A program made the translations under genes and the position numbers. Source: Sipunculus nudus (Eukaryota; Annelida; Sipuncula; Golfingiida; Sipunculidae). From it: a DNA stretch of 64,000 nucleotides. The stretch covers positions 41,983,558 to 42,047,557 of the forward strand of contig CM049310.1 in the NCBI GenBank assembly GCA_026874595.1. The letters are read 5' to 3'. The first letter of the stretch is position 1. The number at the start of each line of letters is the position of its first letter. This document shows, piece after piece, positions 19,081 to 29,700 of this stretch. The notes beneath the pieces were generated by a model, which was not told where the DNA came from, ran no database searches, and was given only the letters and a program-made list of their open reading frames with translations.

Positions 19081-20523
19081 ATGGATGCTGCTGGTGAGGC
19101 AAGCTTTGAGCCTGACTATGACGAGGAGGTGGCCCCTACTGGATCAGCAATAGGGCAAAAGACAAGGCAAAGATGGAAGTATAAGTTGTGCTCCGTTTGC
19201 AATGAACGCACAACGCACATGAAGCGCCATTGTCTACAAACACATTTACCCTGGTGGTTCCAGCCGCACACTGCCTGCTGGGAGTGCAAAGTCCAGGAAG
19301 GCTGTAACAGTTTCCTTCAGTTGAAACATCACAGTGAGGGATGTGTTCTCACTTTTGGGGAAGAGCAGCGCACCCAATGGGTCCGGTGGGCGGCAGGACT
19401 TCTAAGTTTCTTAAGGGATGGATTAAGGCTGGCATCCCTTCGCCAACTCCAGGACCATGTGTCACGCCAACATCTGTACAATCCAAATCTCCACCCGGGG
19501 AAAGAGTTTACCCCCCAAGAGATCGACCTCCTCATGTCCGTGTCTAGAAAGTATGATATAGCCACACCTCCTGAGCTGAGGGCAGCACCCCCAAATTGCC
19601 CCTTGGCAGTGCTGCATTGGGACACAGTCGTACGGGTGGTGGAAACTCTGCCTTCAAAGCCACAAGACTTCCAAGATTTCCAGCCTTCCGTGTTGCCATA
19701 TGGAGAGCAGCCATCCGATAAACCTTGGCCAGTCACCTTCATCGACTCCCATGCGCACATAGACATGTTGTTGGCCAGAAGTAAATACAACACCTTCGGC
19801 CAGTACGAGAGGGCTGTCGGCCAGCGAGATTTTCAACTTGCCGGTATTGTGGCCAACTATGTGTACCCGGACCACTGGGGGGACAGCCACACACACTCAC
19901 TACTTGGTGATCCACGTGTTAAACTAACCTTTGGTGTGCATCCTAGGATGGTAAGGCAGTCTGGGGACCTGGCGAGGTACGTTGGGCGGTTGGATCAGTT
20001 CCTAGCTTCCCCTAACTGTGTGGGCCTCGGGGAGATAGGACTGGAATTACATAACGCCAATGCGGAGCACCAGGAGTTACAAATGGAATTTCTGAGGAGG
20101 GTATTACCTCTCTTGCACCGGCATGATAAAGTTTTAGTGCTGCACTGTCGGGATGATGGAGATGGAGCCGCTGGAAGAGCAATGTTACGTTTGCTACAGG
20201 ACTTTGGGCTCCAGAAACATCGAATCCACCGGCACTGCTTTAGTGGCGATGTTTCTGAGCTGCGTGAGTGGAACAGTGTATTGCCCAACTGCTACTTTGG
20301 GTTGGCGAAAACGCGCGCAGTGCCGTTCATCACCAGGTCTACACTCTCGCGCTTTCCATTAGACAAACTGCTCCTGGAATCGGATGCTCCTTATCTCTGT
20401 CGAACGCCGTGGGATATCAGACAGGTGCTGGAACAGATATCCCAGTGCAGGAACGTCCCGGAGAGTACCCTGCTGCATCTTGCCAACCACAATGCAGCAG
20501 CGCTATACGGACCCTTCTGTTAG
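19081..20523 (+). CDS. TatD-family metal-dependent nuclease encoded by the retrotransposon (TATDN2-like)
   Basis: 480 residues from an ATG 105 bp after the end of pol, fully open. The C-terminal ~265 residues are a TatD amidohydrolase-fold nuclease with every expected ligand: HxH in FIDSHAHIDM (H224, H226), FGVHP, Glu in VGLGEIGLE (E318), His in VLHCRD (H355), His in HRHCFSGD (H385) and Asp in LLLESDAPYL (D435). TatD enzymes are two-metal DNA/RNA nucleases, and animal TATDN2 has been reported to act as a 3'-5' RNA nuclease. The N-terminal third holds two Cys/His clusters: C37-X2-C40-X9-H50-X4-H55, and C66-X2-C69 with C75, H83, H84 and C88, probably zinc-binding. No signal peptide or membrane segment, so not an envelope protein. 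It lies in the env position between pol and the polypurine tract. Likely expressed from a spliced RNA. Its role for the element is unknown. Confidence 0.93.
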   Translation: MDAAGEASFEPDYDEEVAPTGSAIGQKTRQRWKYKLCSVCNERTTHMKRHCLQTHLPWWFQPHTACWECKVQEGCNSFLQLKHHSEGCVLTFGEEQRTQWVRWAAGLLSFLRDGLRLASLRQLQDHVSRQHLYNPNLHPGKEFTPQEIDLLMSVSRKYDIATPPELRAAPPNCPLAVLHWDTVVRVVETLPSKPQDFQDFQPSVLPYGEQPSDKPWPVTFIDSHAHIDMLLARSKYNTFGQYERAVGQRDFQLAGIVANYVYPDHWGDSHTHSLLGDPRVKLTFGVHPRMVRQSGDLARYVGRLDQFLASPNCVGLGEIGLELHNANAEHQELQMEFLRRVLPLLHRHDKVLVLHCRDDGDGAAGRAMLRLLQDFGLQKHRIHRHCFSGDVSELREWNSVLPNCYFGLAKTRAVPFITRSTLSRFPLDKLLLESDAPYLCRTPWDIRQVLEQISQCRNVPESTLLHLANHNAAALYGPFC

Positions 20524-20537
20524 TGGTTTTGTTAGTT

Positions 20538-20683
20538 GACCAGGGAAACGGCTAAGCTCTTTTCACTGGTGCTTCTAACATGCCCCAAGTGTAATTTGTG
20601 GACTTGACAAAGGAGCGGCTCAGCTCTCTCCTTTTAGTTATGAATATTTTAATTTGACAGAGGAACGGCTCTGCTTTCTCTTC
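20538..20683 (+). repeat. Three short hairpin-forming repeats in the element's 3' UTR
   Basis: The phrase GAC(A/C)(A/G)AGGAGCGGCTCAGCTCT-like recurs at 20538, 20606 and 20656. The clearest copy contains GAGC-GGCTCA-GCTC, which can fold locally. No function is known to me. Confidence 0.6.
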
Positions 20684-20732
20684 AAAGTGATGATCATTTG
20701 GACTGTTAGAATGACTTTAAAACCTATTCCTT

Positions 20733-20746
20733 AAAAGGGGGGAGAG
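20733..20746 (+). other. Polypurine tract
   Basis: Fourteen purines (AAAAGGGGGGAGAG) directly abut the TG of the 3' LTR, the standard plus-strand primer site. Confidence 0.95.
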
Positions 20747-20978
20747 TGTCGTAGGGAGCAGATTCCCGATATAAACATTTTTTAATAAGTACTTCACATG
20801 ACACACGCCCCTGTCGTCACTCCTCACGACACACCTGTCACGTGACCTGGACAACCAATCAGAACTCAACCCGGGGCAGTTTCTAAGTTTCTACTGAAGA
20901 GGAAAGATCCACGAAGGACAACCACGAATATAACTTCGCATTCGACAAGGTAAGGACAATTCCTTGTCCCCTGCGACA
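20747..20978 (+). repeat. 3' LTR (232 bp)
   Basis: Identical in length and sequence to 10165-10396 by direct comparison. It keeps the AAG|GTAAGG donor (GT at 20950-20951), which could splice to downstream host sequence. Followed by the CTTT target duplication at 20979-20982. Confidence 0.95.
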
Positions 20979-20982
20979 CTTT
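20979..20982. other. Target site duplication (right), CTTT
   Basis: Repeats the CTTT found at 10161-10164. Confidence 0.75.
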
Positions 20983-21709
20983 CTTTTATTAAGATAACAA
21001 TGCAGCTTTATGGACGTAAATGAGAATAAAGTATTTAAGGGGGGGGGGGGGGGGGGGGGATTATCCTACAGACATTATCGTGTCGTAATTTAGTTGAACA
21101 GGAACTGTGCAAGTGTATTCTTTTACATCCTCCATCTCATTTTCCTGGCATTTTTACCCTTGTCCTCCAATGCCAATATATGATATACTCTAGCATCAAC
21201 CTTTCCGAAATTCTCGATCATAGGATTCTATCAAACATCTCCTTAAAATAACTGGCCTCAACGTTACCGCTTATACGAATCAAGGGCATTTTGTCCCTCT
21301 GAAATATGAGTTGGTCCTATCAGTCAAGTATATATATATATTCCTACTGAGATGAGTATTCATGCATTAGCTATAATTAAGTTCCATGCGTGTAAACCTC
21401 TCTATCGCATAGGGTTTGCATATTTGTGCATTAGTAATGCACATCTGTGCACTATATTTTCTCAGGCTGATGCGAGCTAGCTAGCCAATTATTTAGTGCA
21501 TTTTCCCCAGCCATCACATTCTTGTTTTGTCAAAAATTGGTGAGCGACTGGCATCACCGTTTCGGCCGGCCCTCGATCAAGTGACCATGTCACCAACTTT
21601 ATCAATAATTGACTGGAGAAGTAATGATGGAAATCTTAAGAGACTTCCTGATCAATTACATGGATAGTGGGGTCATCTGGGGCAATTCCGTGACCGTTGA
21701 GAGCGAAGG
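20983..21709. other. Intergenic sequence with a G21 tract
   Basis: A 21-G homopolymer at 21039-21059 lies 60 bp from the retrotransposon. No gene is recognised. Confidence 0.45.
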
Positions 21710-22080
21710 TTGGTTTCTCAGTAAATTTGTCTTCTGATAAAGGTTGAAACAAATAGCGAGGGTGACCCTCATGAAAGTGTGGGCGGAACCCGTATGAGCC
21801 CGAAATCCTAAATGGCCGCCATCCGCCACTTTTAAATATATTTTTTCTAATGGTATGGCTTGAAATACTATTATGTGTAGGAATTAAGGGGGTTAGGGGT
21901 CAAGGAGTTCATATTTGATGTCAAATTTGTGATTTGACCTTAATATAGGTAAAATGTTTCAAACGTGAATCCATCGATTTGGTTTCTCTGAATGGTAATT
22001 TGAGAATCTGGCGAGGGTGTCTAAAAAGTGAAGGTAGGACCCGGGAAGCCCGAAATCCACGATGATCGCCCTCCTCCACT
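21710..22080 (+). repeat. Two diverged ~265-bp tandem units
   Basis: The phrase TTGGTTTCTC...GCGAGGGTG...GGAACCCG/GGACCCGG...AGCCCGAAATCC occurs near 21710-21825 and again near 21975-22065 with many differences. Confidence 0.5.
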
Positions 22081-22239
22081 TTGAAAAGTCCTCTCAGTAC
22101 ATGGATTCTTGGGTTCTGGAGTCAAATTCCCAAGACCAAGTCGGAGGTTTGTGTAGTTTAGGCTGTGTCGCGCCGCCGCCGCAGAGATTTCTTTCAGGCG
22201 AGATAACTCGAAAAATATTTCACAGATCTTTACCAAACT

Positions 22240-22990
22240 TTACATGTCAATAGATATTGGTGAGAGGACGAAGCCTATTGAAAATTGGGTCAAGAACTTT
22301 ACTTGGTGAATGACCTTGACCTTGAATAAGTATTCCGGGGTAAAATCACACAAATTCTGAAATATCTAAAGAAATCTTGTGTGGATTGATCCATCAATGG
22401 AGTTAAATGATGATCTTAGATAGTGTTGCCATGTATCGGAAATCTGTAGCGCCACCTATTATCCTTTTTCTTGATTTTGTGCCGTTACATTCCCCCATCA
22501 TGGCCACTTGATAGTACTGTGAGCATTATAAGTCAAAAAGTCATGGACAGATTTCTTTTATATTATGCATATGTATACATTGATATGGGTTATGGAATGA
22601 TGTATATTTAAACTTGGGTCATAACCTTTCCTATGAGAGTGTCCTTGACCTTGAATATTTTGTGAAAATCACACAAAATCATAAATATCTCAGTAAGGGA
22701 TACATGGATTGGTCCAAAAATCAAATTGACCGAAGATCTTGGATAGCATTGTCTTCTGCGGAAGACAGGTGGCGCCAACTTCTGTCCTTTTCTTGTTTTT
22801 GCACCTTTAAATACCCCTTTCATTGCAACATAGCAGAACAGTGAGTCTTCGAAGTCAAAAACTAATGGACAAATTTCTTTCATATTGTGCATATAATTAG
22901 ATATTGGTTATGGGATTAGGTATATTTTAATTGGAATCATGAACTCTCCTATGAGAGTGGCCTTGACCTTGAATATTTCCATATTTGGTG
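22240..22990 (+). repeat. ~320-bp diverged tandem array with CCTTGACCTTGAAT motif
   Basis: CCTTGACCTTGAAT recurs near 22313, 22643 and 22961. Units also share ATGGACA(A/G)ATTTCTTT(C/T)AT, 'GATCTT(A/G)GATAG' and a GCGCCAC(C/T) or GGTGGCGCCAAC core at 22445 and 22774. Same style as, but different sequence from, the arrays at 2.3 and 41 kb. Confidence 0.7.
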
Positions 22991-24316
22991 AAAAATATTG
23001 TTTCTCAAGTTGGAAGAAACCATGATAGCTTGCCAAGTGTCAGTATATGCTGCTGGGGCCTGTTCTTGAAAGGGGGGGGGGGGTAATAGTCTGGGGGTAC
23101 TATGGCACCTGCAATGCCAAGAAATTCCAGTTTGACCTATTTTGACCCTACAGTCAATTTGGCTGCCGATTTTTGTAGCCCAAGGCCACTTTTATATTTT
23201 CAGTTTTGTCGTTTAGTATTCATAATAGGCTCTGTTGGAAGTGATAGTTGTTTTTGTAAGGAAACAAGTAAACATGAAGATCAGTGAAAAACCCTCCAAA
23301 ACTCCACAAGCATGGAACATTTTTCCCCTTTAAGCAATGTTAATTTAATTTTCACAGCCTGTACACATAAGTGTTTAATCTTTTATAATCTGAAATTTGA
23401 GACCAGTTGACAAAAATGCTAGGTATTATTCAAGTTTTCAAGCACCATATCAAGTATAGTTTACATCAAGCAAGCCCAGAATAGTGGTATGCAGTGTGCT
23501 TGAGCTACCCTGTGCTCTCCAGGCTGTTATGTAATCGCTTCACTCCTGGCCAGCTTCATTGGTCTGGGTGAGGCTGTCTGCAGTAACTACAAAAGAGAGC
23601 ATTTCTCTGTCTCTCAATCTTTCTCTCTTTCATCCCCCAACCCCCATTCTGTTGAAAGACTGTGCAATAAGCAAGATGAATATTGTAATATCAGTTTTTT
23701 ATAGCAACTAGCAGTAACCACAGAGACGCCATCCCCACCCCTACCCCTCCATTACACTTGACTAATAAACAAGATGAATCTAAACATTCTATTTTGAATT
23801 CATTTTTTTTTGTTGATACTTGAACAATTAAATTTTTTTAAAATTTGAATCCTAATATTCAAATGTTATAAAATATTAGGATCTAATTACGTAATTGCTC
23901 ATTGGCATGTTATAAGATTTAATCAGGTATAAAAACGTTCTAGCATTTCATTAATATCTCTAAAGTTGGCTAGGCCTTGATATGAATTACAATGTAAAAA
24001 ATCAGTTAATCAGATAAATATTGGGAACACTTTCGTGGAATAATTTTTTCACTCATATTGCTATATATTAAACTATTGAAAATTTGATTACATCCCCACA
24101 TTTTTGTTTATGAAATGTATCTTTTCAAATAACCTTTAAGTCCATTTTTCCTGATTGCATCATCAAATAATTTCAGTCCACAAGTTTCATTTATTACACA
24201 TGCAAATGTAATTTATACCTATAATTGGCTTGTTTTAACATGCTTACCAAAAAAATTAGTTTATTGTATTTAATTCTCCGACTTACTTGCTATTCTGGCG
24301 ATCAAACTTGTAACTA

Positions 24317-24320
<4 letters not shown>
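22991..24320. other. Intergenic sequence with a G12 tract
   Basis: G12 run at 23072-23083 and a CT-rich zone near 23600-23650. No exon or RNA gene is recognised. Confidence 0.4.

Positions 24321-24360
<40 letters not shown>
24321..24360. repeat. (GT)20 microsatellite
   Basis: About twenty uninterrupted GT units. Confidence 0.95.
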
Positions 24361-24363
<3 letters not shown>

Positions 24364-24780
24364 GCCTTAAACTTGAATTGTAAAAAACATAAGTCAATAG
24401 TCTGTTGATAAGCACAACTGCATGGCTGCTACAAAACGTTATTACTGGCAATATTACTTTGATGCTTGTTCGTTGAAGATAAAAGTCATTTTGGGCCGCT
24501 ATATTCGCATTGCGTTTTATTTTGAACATTAGAGCCACTTTTATGTTCTGTTTACGTCCATCTTTATTGTTAAAGGACACTTTTTGGGATCAAATAATTT
24601 ATTTTATTCCTTTGTCATACTTATAGCTGCCCGTAAAATTGTCGTTGGACGGCAACTTATGTTGGTAAATAGGTGAATTGCAAACTTTATAGTAGGTACA
24701 TTGGTTTTCAAACGACTGGAAGAAATAGAGATTAGGACTAACCTATTTCAGTCTAGATTTTAATATTTGATACGAAGTAA

Positions 24781-24891
24781 GTGATAGGCCTGTATTGTGC
24801 TAGAGGACTTTACGCCAGATTATTAGGAACTGGAAGACCCATTTACTTTCAGTCTGTGTAAGCAGACGACTGGCACCAGCTGTCACGTGAT
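24781..24891 (+). repeat. Second copy of the E-box block (see 6744-6862)
   Basis: Shares GTGATAGG, GGAAGACCCATTTACTTTCA, TCTGTGTAAGCAG and TGTCACGTGAT with 6744-6862 in order and orientation. The CACGTG is at 24884-24889. Confidence 0.55.
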
Positions 24892-25001
24892 CGGAACAAA
24901 TAACGCGGTAATAGGGAACCCTCCAGGCTCATCAGATTCGGAACAACGAACAAAGAGAGGATAAAGTATCATTTGTATTGTCAATACAGAAAACTATAAA
25001 G

Positions 25002-25021
25002 ATGGCTTTACAGCAAGCAAG
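25002..25021 (+). CDS. Possible very short first coding exon
   Basis: ATG in good context (AAAGATGG) opens MALQQA and is cut after 20 nt by a strong donor (CAAG|GTAAGA), about 110 bp downstream of the E-box block. No further exon of such a gene is visible. Chance occurrence is quite possible. Confidence 0.25.
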
Positions 25022-26964
25022 GTAAGAAACAGTAATTACAACTTATTTTACTTAACTCACTTAATGTTTGGAAAAAGATGGAAATATAAAGAATTAAGGA
25101 GAAATATTATGATTCTTACAATAATGATTTATATACAGCTTTATAAATCGTAAGTCAATTCTAAATAAATCAAATAGTGTTAATTGTTAGATGAAGTATG
25201 AAACCAATAAATGAACTATAGATTCATCCCGCTTACTCTCATTTGATTATAACATTTATATATTACAGATAAACCTTAAATCCTAATCCTAGAATTAAAC
25301 CTTTTTCCTGTCCCGCCATCCGTCATACATTAGTACCATGCCTCTAAATACGGCGCCTTTTAGGTGCGTCGAAAATGACCAAACAGTATAAACCAATGCA
25401 ACAGTTTTCATTTTTAGTAATGTTCCTCTCATTTTTCGTCCAATACCAGCCAATATGCACTTGGGCCTGTATTCGAATGATTCATAAAGGAATTAATTCC
25501 CCGGCCGCGTGACACAGGGGTTTGATTTATCTGGCCTTTTGAGCACCCTGGCAACAGCAGGTGGTATGGTATGGAACACTAATCCTCCTTACATTATTTA
25601 CGCTGGTATATATCTGTCATTAGAGGTTTGGTCAGATAACTGTATACTGTTAAGTACCATTCATGTTTATTATGATGGAGTGTGGCCTTTCGAAAGATAT
25701 AATTAAACATTAATGGTTGACCTATAGATAAGCAAATAATGGCTGTCTCCCTGTCTGCTGTTATAAGTAAGTACGTGGTGAGAAATACCAACAAAGTTTA
25801 CGATTGTCTGCTTGGCTGCTGGTAAAAATGCATTAAAGTCAACATATTGTGTCTGTATCAAGCTCACTACCTGGTTGCGTAGTCAGCGTTTTAGATAATT
25901 ATATATGTGGGTATGGGCGCAAAATTCCGCAGAAAATGATTTTTTCATGATAACATTTTTGCCGTATAAACGTGCACATTCATTCAGAGCTTTCTTCGCT
26001 CGCTACGCGTTCTCTTTTTTTTATAATATTTTTATTCAGCCTGAGAAGTCCTATCATCATTGTGATAATAAGCTTGGAAACATTGGACGTGTCGGTAATC
26101 CTGCTGGCCTCGCTTGGGACATTGTCGTCGCCTGCGGCTACAACCATTACATTACAAGCGAAAATAATTGATATAAGTTTGGGATATATGGTTACATGAA
26201 CATTACAGTGTTAATAAAATGTCTTCCTTCTGGTTCACAACTGATGTTAATTTTATTTTTTGGTTGGAAACCGTAACCATTAAGTACTTGGTTCATCTGC
26301 AAAATTCCATTCTGGTGTCGGACTACGTGACAGGAATTACACCCGATGATCTAGCCGTGACTTCCTGACTCAGTAGGCAGTCGGATAATTGGGCTGGTAG
26401 GCCTTCTCGAGTTGTGAGTCTGGTAAAAGCCCCCCCCCCCCCCCCCCCCCCAATATTATGCTAAGAATGTTGAATTTACACAATAGTATACATGTCAGCT
26501 CACGACTTAAACTGATACACCGTCTCCATGGACACGAGTCATTTCCTGATTCGCCTGCAAGCTGCCTGCGTCCTGTAACCTGTGAGAGTCTTGCTTTTGT
26601 TCATGCAATCATAAATTCAACAAACATACATAGGAGTTAACCAATGTGCTGGGTTAAAATGGAACTGTTCTCGCTCATGTTTGGTATTATTAGAAAGTGC
26701 ACCGAAATGCAAACGATTGGTTTAGTTAATGTTGATTGACCTGTAGGCCATGAAGCGTTGTCAGAAATAGCGAAAATATTTGCATCTTCATATGGACTTA
26801 TAATACGTTCCTAAGACTTAGATGTAATCACACTCTGGCGCCAGTAATCTGGTCGTAATGCCAGAGGGTCGATATGACGCTACCGATAATCCTTGTGTCA
26901 ACCAGGCTCGGTGTATCATCTTGCGGGTCTTTGGTGTGTGTAAAGCCCATTGCTTTGTCATAAC
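25022..26964. other. Non-coding sequence with a C22 tract
   Basis: C22 run at 26430-26451. Short ORFs show no family resemblance and no repeat family is recognised. Confidence 0.4.
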
Positions 26965-27183
26965 ACCAAGCCCCCCTCTCCCGAAAGGCGTACTCCCTCC
27001 TCCTCCCCTTTTTTTTTTAACCGAAGTAACCTTTTTTAAAGGGTTTCAGACAAAACATTACATTACGGCCTTGACCCCCCCCCCCCCCTTTCAGGACTTG
27101 GGGGACATTTTTTCATGTGTTTCCTTAGTCCTCCTGGTTTGGACACCCCATCTCCCCCTTTCTAAATCTTGGATCCGCCCCTC
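26965..27183 (+). repeat. Dispersed GGATCCGCCCC repeat, second copy
   Basis: Contains AACCGAAGTAACCTTTTTTAAAGG, a C14 run at 27075-27088, TCCTCCTGGTTTGGACACCCC and the terminal TTGGATCCGCCCCTCC. Parallel to 8811-8968 but somewhat longer. Confidence 0.7.
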
Positions 27184-27189
27184 CATTCA

Positions 27190-27290
27190 GACAGCAGAGG
27201 GGAGGGGGGCCGAGAAAAAAAAAATGCTACCGCCTCGGCTCAGATTCGAACTCTATCCCCAGAAGAGCGCCAGAAAGCCGGTGAACTGAT
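27190..27290 (-). repeat. Possible tRNA-derived (SINE-like) relic
   Basis: Read on the minus strand, GAGTTCGAATCTGAGC resembles a pol III B box (GGTTCGAATCC). The sequence is flanked by an A run on the plus side. No clear A box or cloverleaf is present. Confidence 0.3.
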
Positions 27291-27659
27291 GTTTAATAAT
27301 CATACATGTCCCCATTTCAGCTCCGTTCTTTGGTCTAACATAACATGATTTAATTTCAATAATAACACAAACGAGAAGGCACTGAGACGGAAATTAGATA
27401 TAGTCTTCGTGATGCGACATACTTTTATTTGCTGTGACACCCTTTGTAAGTTACGTCCTCTCCTCGAGTGTAACCACTGTAGGTTATTGGAGATGCGTCG
27501 GGCCACACGGAGTGTAAACAAAAATGAAGCGCGGGTGTCGTCCCAGAAGCCTGGTCATACATGAACCCACATGCACCTTTTTATTACAATTATATCAATA
27601 GATATAATTTTATCGTCCGCAAGCTTTTTGTAAGTGTATCAGACCATTTATTTTTGCCT

Positions 27660-27767
27660 GGACCCCCCCCCCCCCCCCTATTCTGGACCTGGATACCTTT
27701 TTTAGGCTTTGTCATTAGCCCTCCTGTGTTGGCACCCTCCTTTTCCCAAATCCTGGGTCCGCCCCTG
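27660..27767 (+). repeat. Dispersed GGATCCGCCCC repeat, third copy
   Basis: Starts in a C16 run (27663-27678), then TCTGGACCTGGA, GCCCTCCTGTGTTGGCACCC, and ends CTGGGTCCGCCCCTG. Confidence 0.65.
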
Positions 27768-29700
27768 GATAATATCTATTTTCAAGAAATGTAGACGTAG
27801 GTACTCGTGACGTATATAAGATGTCAATAATATTGCTAACTTATGATAAGATACCAATGCATAGAGAATGAAACTTGAATGTAACTTCCCTAGAGGTAAA
27901 CACTGTCTATATGGCACCGTGTATGAGGCAGGTTAAGCTTAATTAGTGAAGGGGAAAATTGCGGATTCGGGATATAACTGGCGAATTCTCCAGCAAGCGC
28001 TCGTGGATAATAAGCTTCCCATCATCCCCTGTTCGATAGGTGTCTTAATTAGCCGCGTGTCTAGGATGGACCGAGCTTCTTGCCTACGGCTGAATCCGGT
28101 ATTGGCGTCACTGGGCTGCAGGTATTAGACGCTTTGAATGTATTCTAACCGGTTTTCCACGGCTTCCAGGGTACATACATGTAACTGAGGCAGGACAAGA
28201 AGCCGGATATAATCAATGTTACGTCCGTACCTGGAAGAATCGCACTCGGCGTATATATTCTCGTACACCAGAACTCTTATTTATGTATTAACGCTAAGGT
28301 CACGCCTAGAAGCTTTGAAACCACATATTCACTTAATCAAGATATTTAATCAAGAGAGTGTGGAGCAAACGTTGATCGAACACAGGGTTGTTTACAAGCT
28401 GAAGCTTAAGTATCTTTATAGCCTTTATCCCGGTGTGTGAGACAATATTACTGATAAAAGCTTTCGATTATTCCTAACGCAAAGTAATCTTCCCGATTTA
28501 CACAAAATTATTTGAGTTCCCATCGTCAGATGTGCTCGCTCAAGCTGGTGCTCCATGGGCGTTTTGTAGCTAAAATCATTATAAGAGGGACTGAAAACAT
28601 TCACTGGCAATACAAAATCGGCTATCAAAATGACATATCACTGACCTACTGCCGTTTATGTTTATAGATACCTAGGTTTCTGTTCAAGAGGAGAGACTGA
28701 CAAGAAACGGTGAACTAAAGGCGATTTTCAGGAGCACATTCTCGACTTGCACATTAAGAGACTGGATGACTTCAGAACGGATTTATACAGGAACTGTTGC
28801 GAGAAAATGAATAGCCGGAATAACTATTAACGTGACCTCGATTGTCATATATTAGCGGCCATTGACCAGATAAATATATGATCTGATTACCCAAAATAAT
28901 CAGAGAATCCTACACTTCCGAGAAAAATAACTCACTTGTGTTGAATTTAAGAGGCCTATCATGGAAGCCAACATCATTGGTCATTAATCTGCAAATCTGG
29001 ATAAACTTAGACTGCCAGAGCGTCTGAAACCCGAAGGAATGAGGAACGAACCAACTAATAATTGTATATACATGGATATATTTGTTGTTTTCGATGAGAT
29101 TATGAAGTAGACGACCACTGCTAAAATGATTGCCGAGAAGAGTTACCAACTCGACTGTTATGATATATCCAATCACTGAATATATTTTCTTGCAGTTCCA
29201 ATAGGTTCACATGACACTGCTATCAACAGGTATGAGGGGATCGTAATTGATCGATAAAATGTATATAAGTAAAGAAGGCTAATGTGAAACAGCATCGCAA
29301 AGAGAGGAGCGGTTTTACGGAAGGAACAAGATGCCAGGTACCCAATATGCTCGCACCGGAAGGCGTGTTTTGCCTGATGAACTGATGAAAATGTTATATC
29401 AACGATGACGAACCAAGCTGGAGGACTGGCTCTATCAATCGTTATATAAAGCAGCTTAAAAAATACAGAGACAATCAGATTAGAAGAGGCTTTTTGCAAA
29501 GTGAGCTGCGTCAGACAACATACTTTATTGGCATTTGAGGAAGGGGAATCAATTAAAGGCCTTTCAATAATGAACATGAATAGCCTATCGCCCGAGCCGT
29601 ATATATCTGACACACCCTGCGTGTTATAAAAATTATTTGAACATATGCGACACCATGCTTGATAGTATTGGCTCGCCTCTGCAGTAACACAATTTGCAAG
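27768..29700. other. Sequence upstream of the first Amt exon
   Basis: Presumably promoter and 5' UTR of the first Amt exon near its right end. A 195-codon open frame on the minus strand (29173-29760) has no family motifs and overlaps the exon antisense, so I do not call it. Confidence 0.4.

Larger units (their letters stand above)
10165..20978 (+). mobile_element. Complete Ty3/gypsy-type LTR retrotransposon carrying a TatD nuclease gene
   Basis: A 10.8-kb element: 232-bp LTR, primer binding site, 1.75-kb leader, gag, -1 frameshift signal, pol in the order protease, RT, RNase H, integrase (the Metaviridae order), a third ORF encoding a TatD-family metal-dependent nuclease, polypurine tract and 3' LTR. 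The LTRs are identical along their length and the flanks carry a 4-bp duplication (CTTT), so insertion was recent. Gag, protease, RT, RNase H and the nuclease are open; integrase is interrupted at 17748. The extra ORF occupies the env position but has no signal peptide or membrane segment. I do not assign a clade beyond Ty3/gypsy. Confidence 0.95.

Noticed and set aside
19081-20523. Third ORF of the retrotransposon considered as an envelope gene
   Set aside because: No signal peptide, fusion peptide or membrane anchor, and clear TatD nuclease motifs throughout the C-terminal half.
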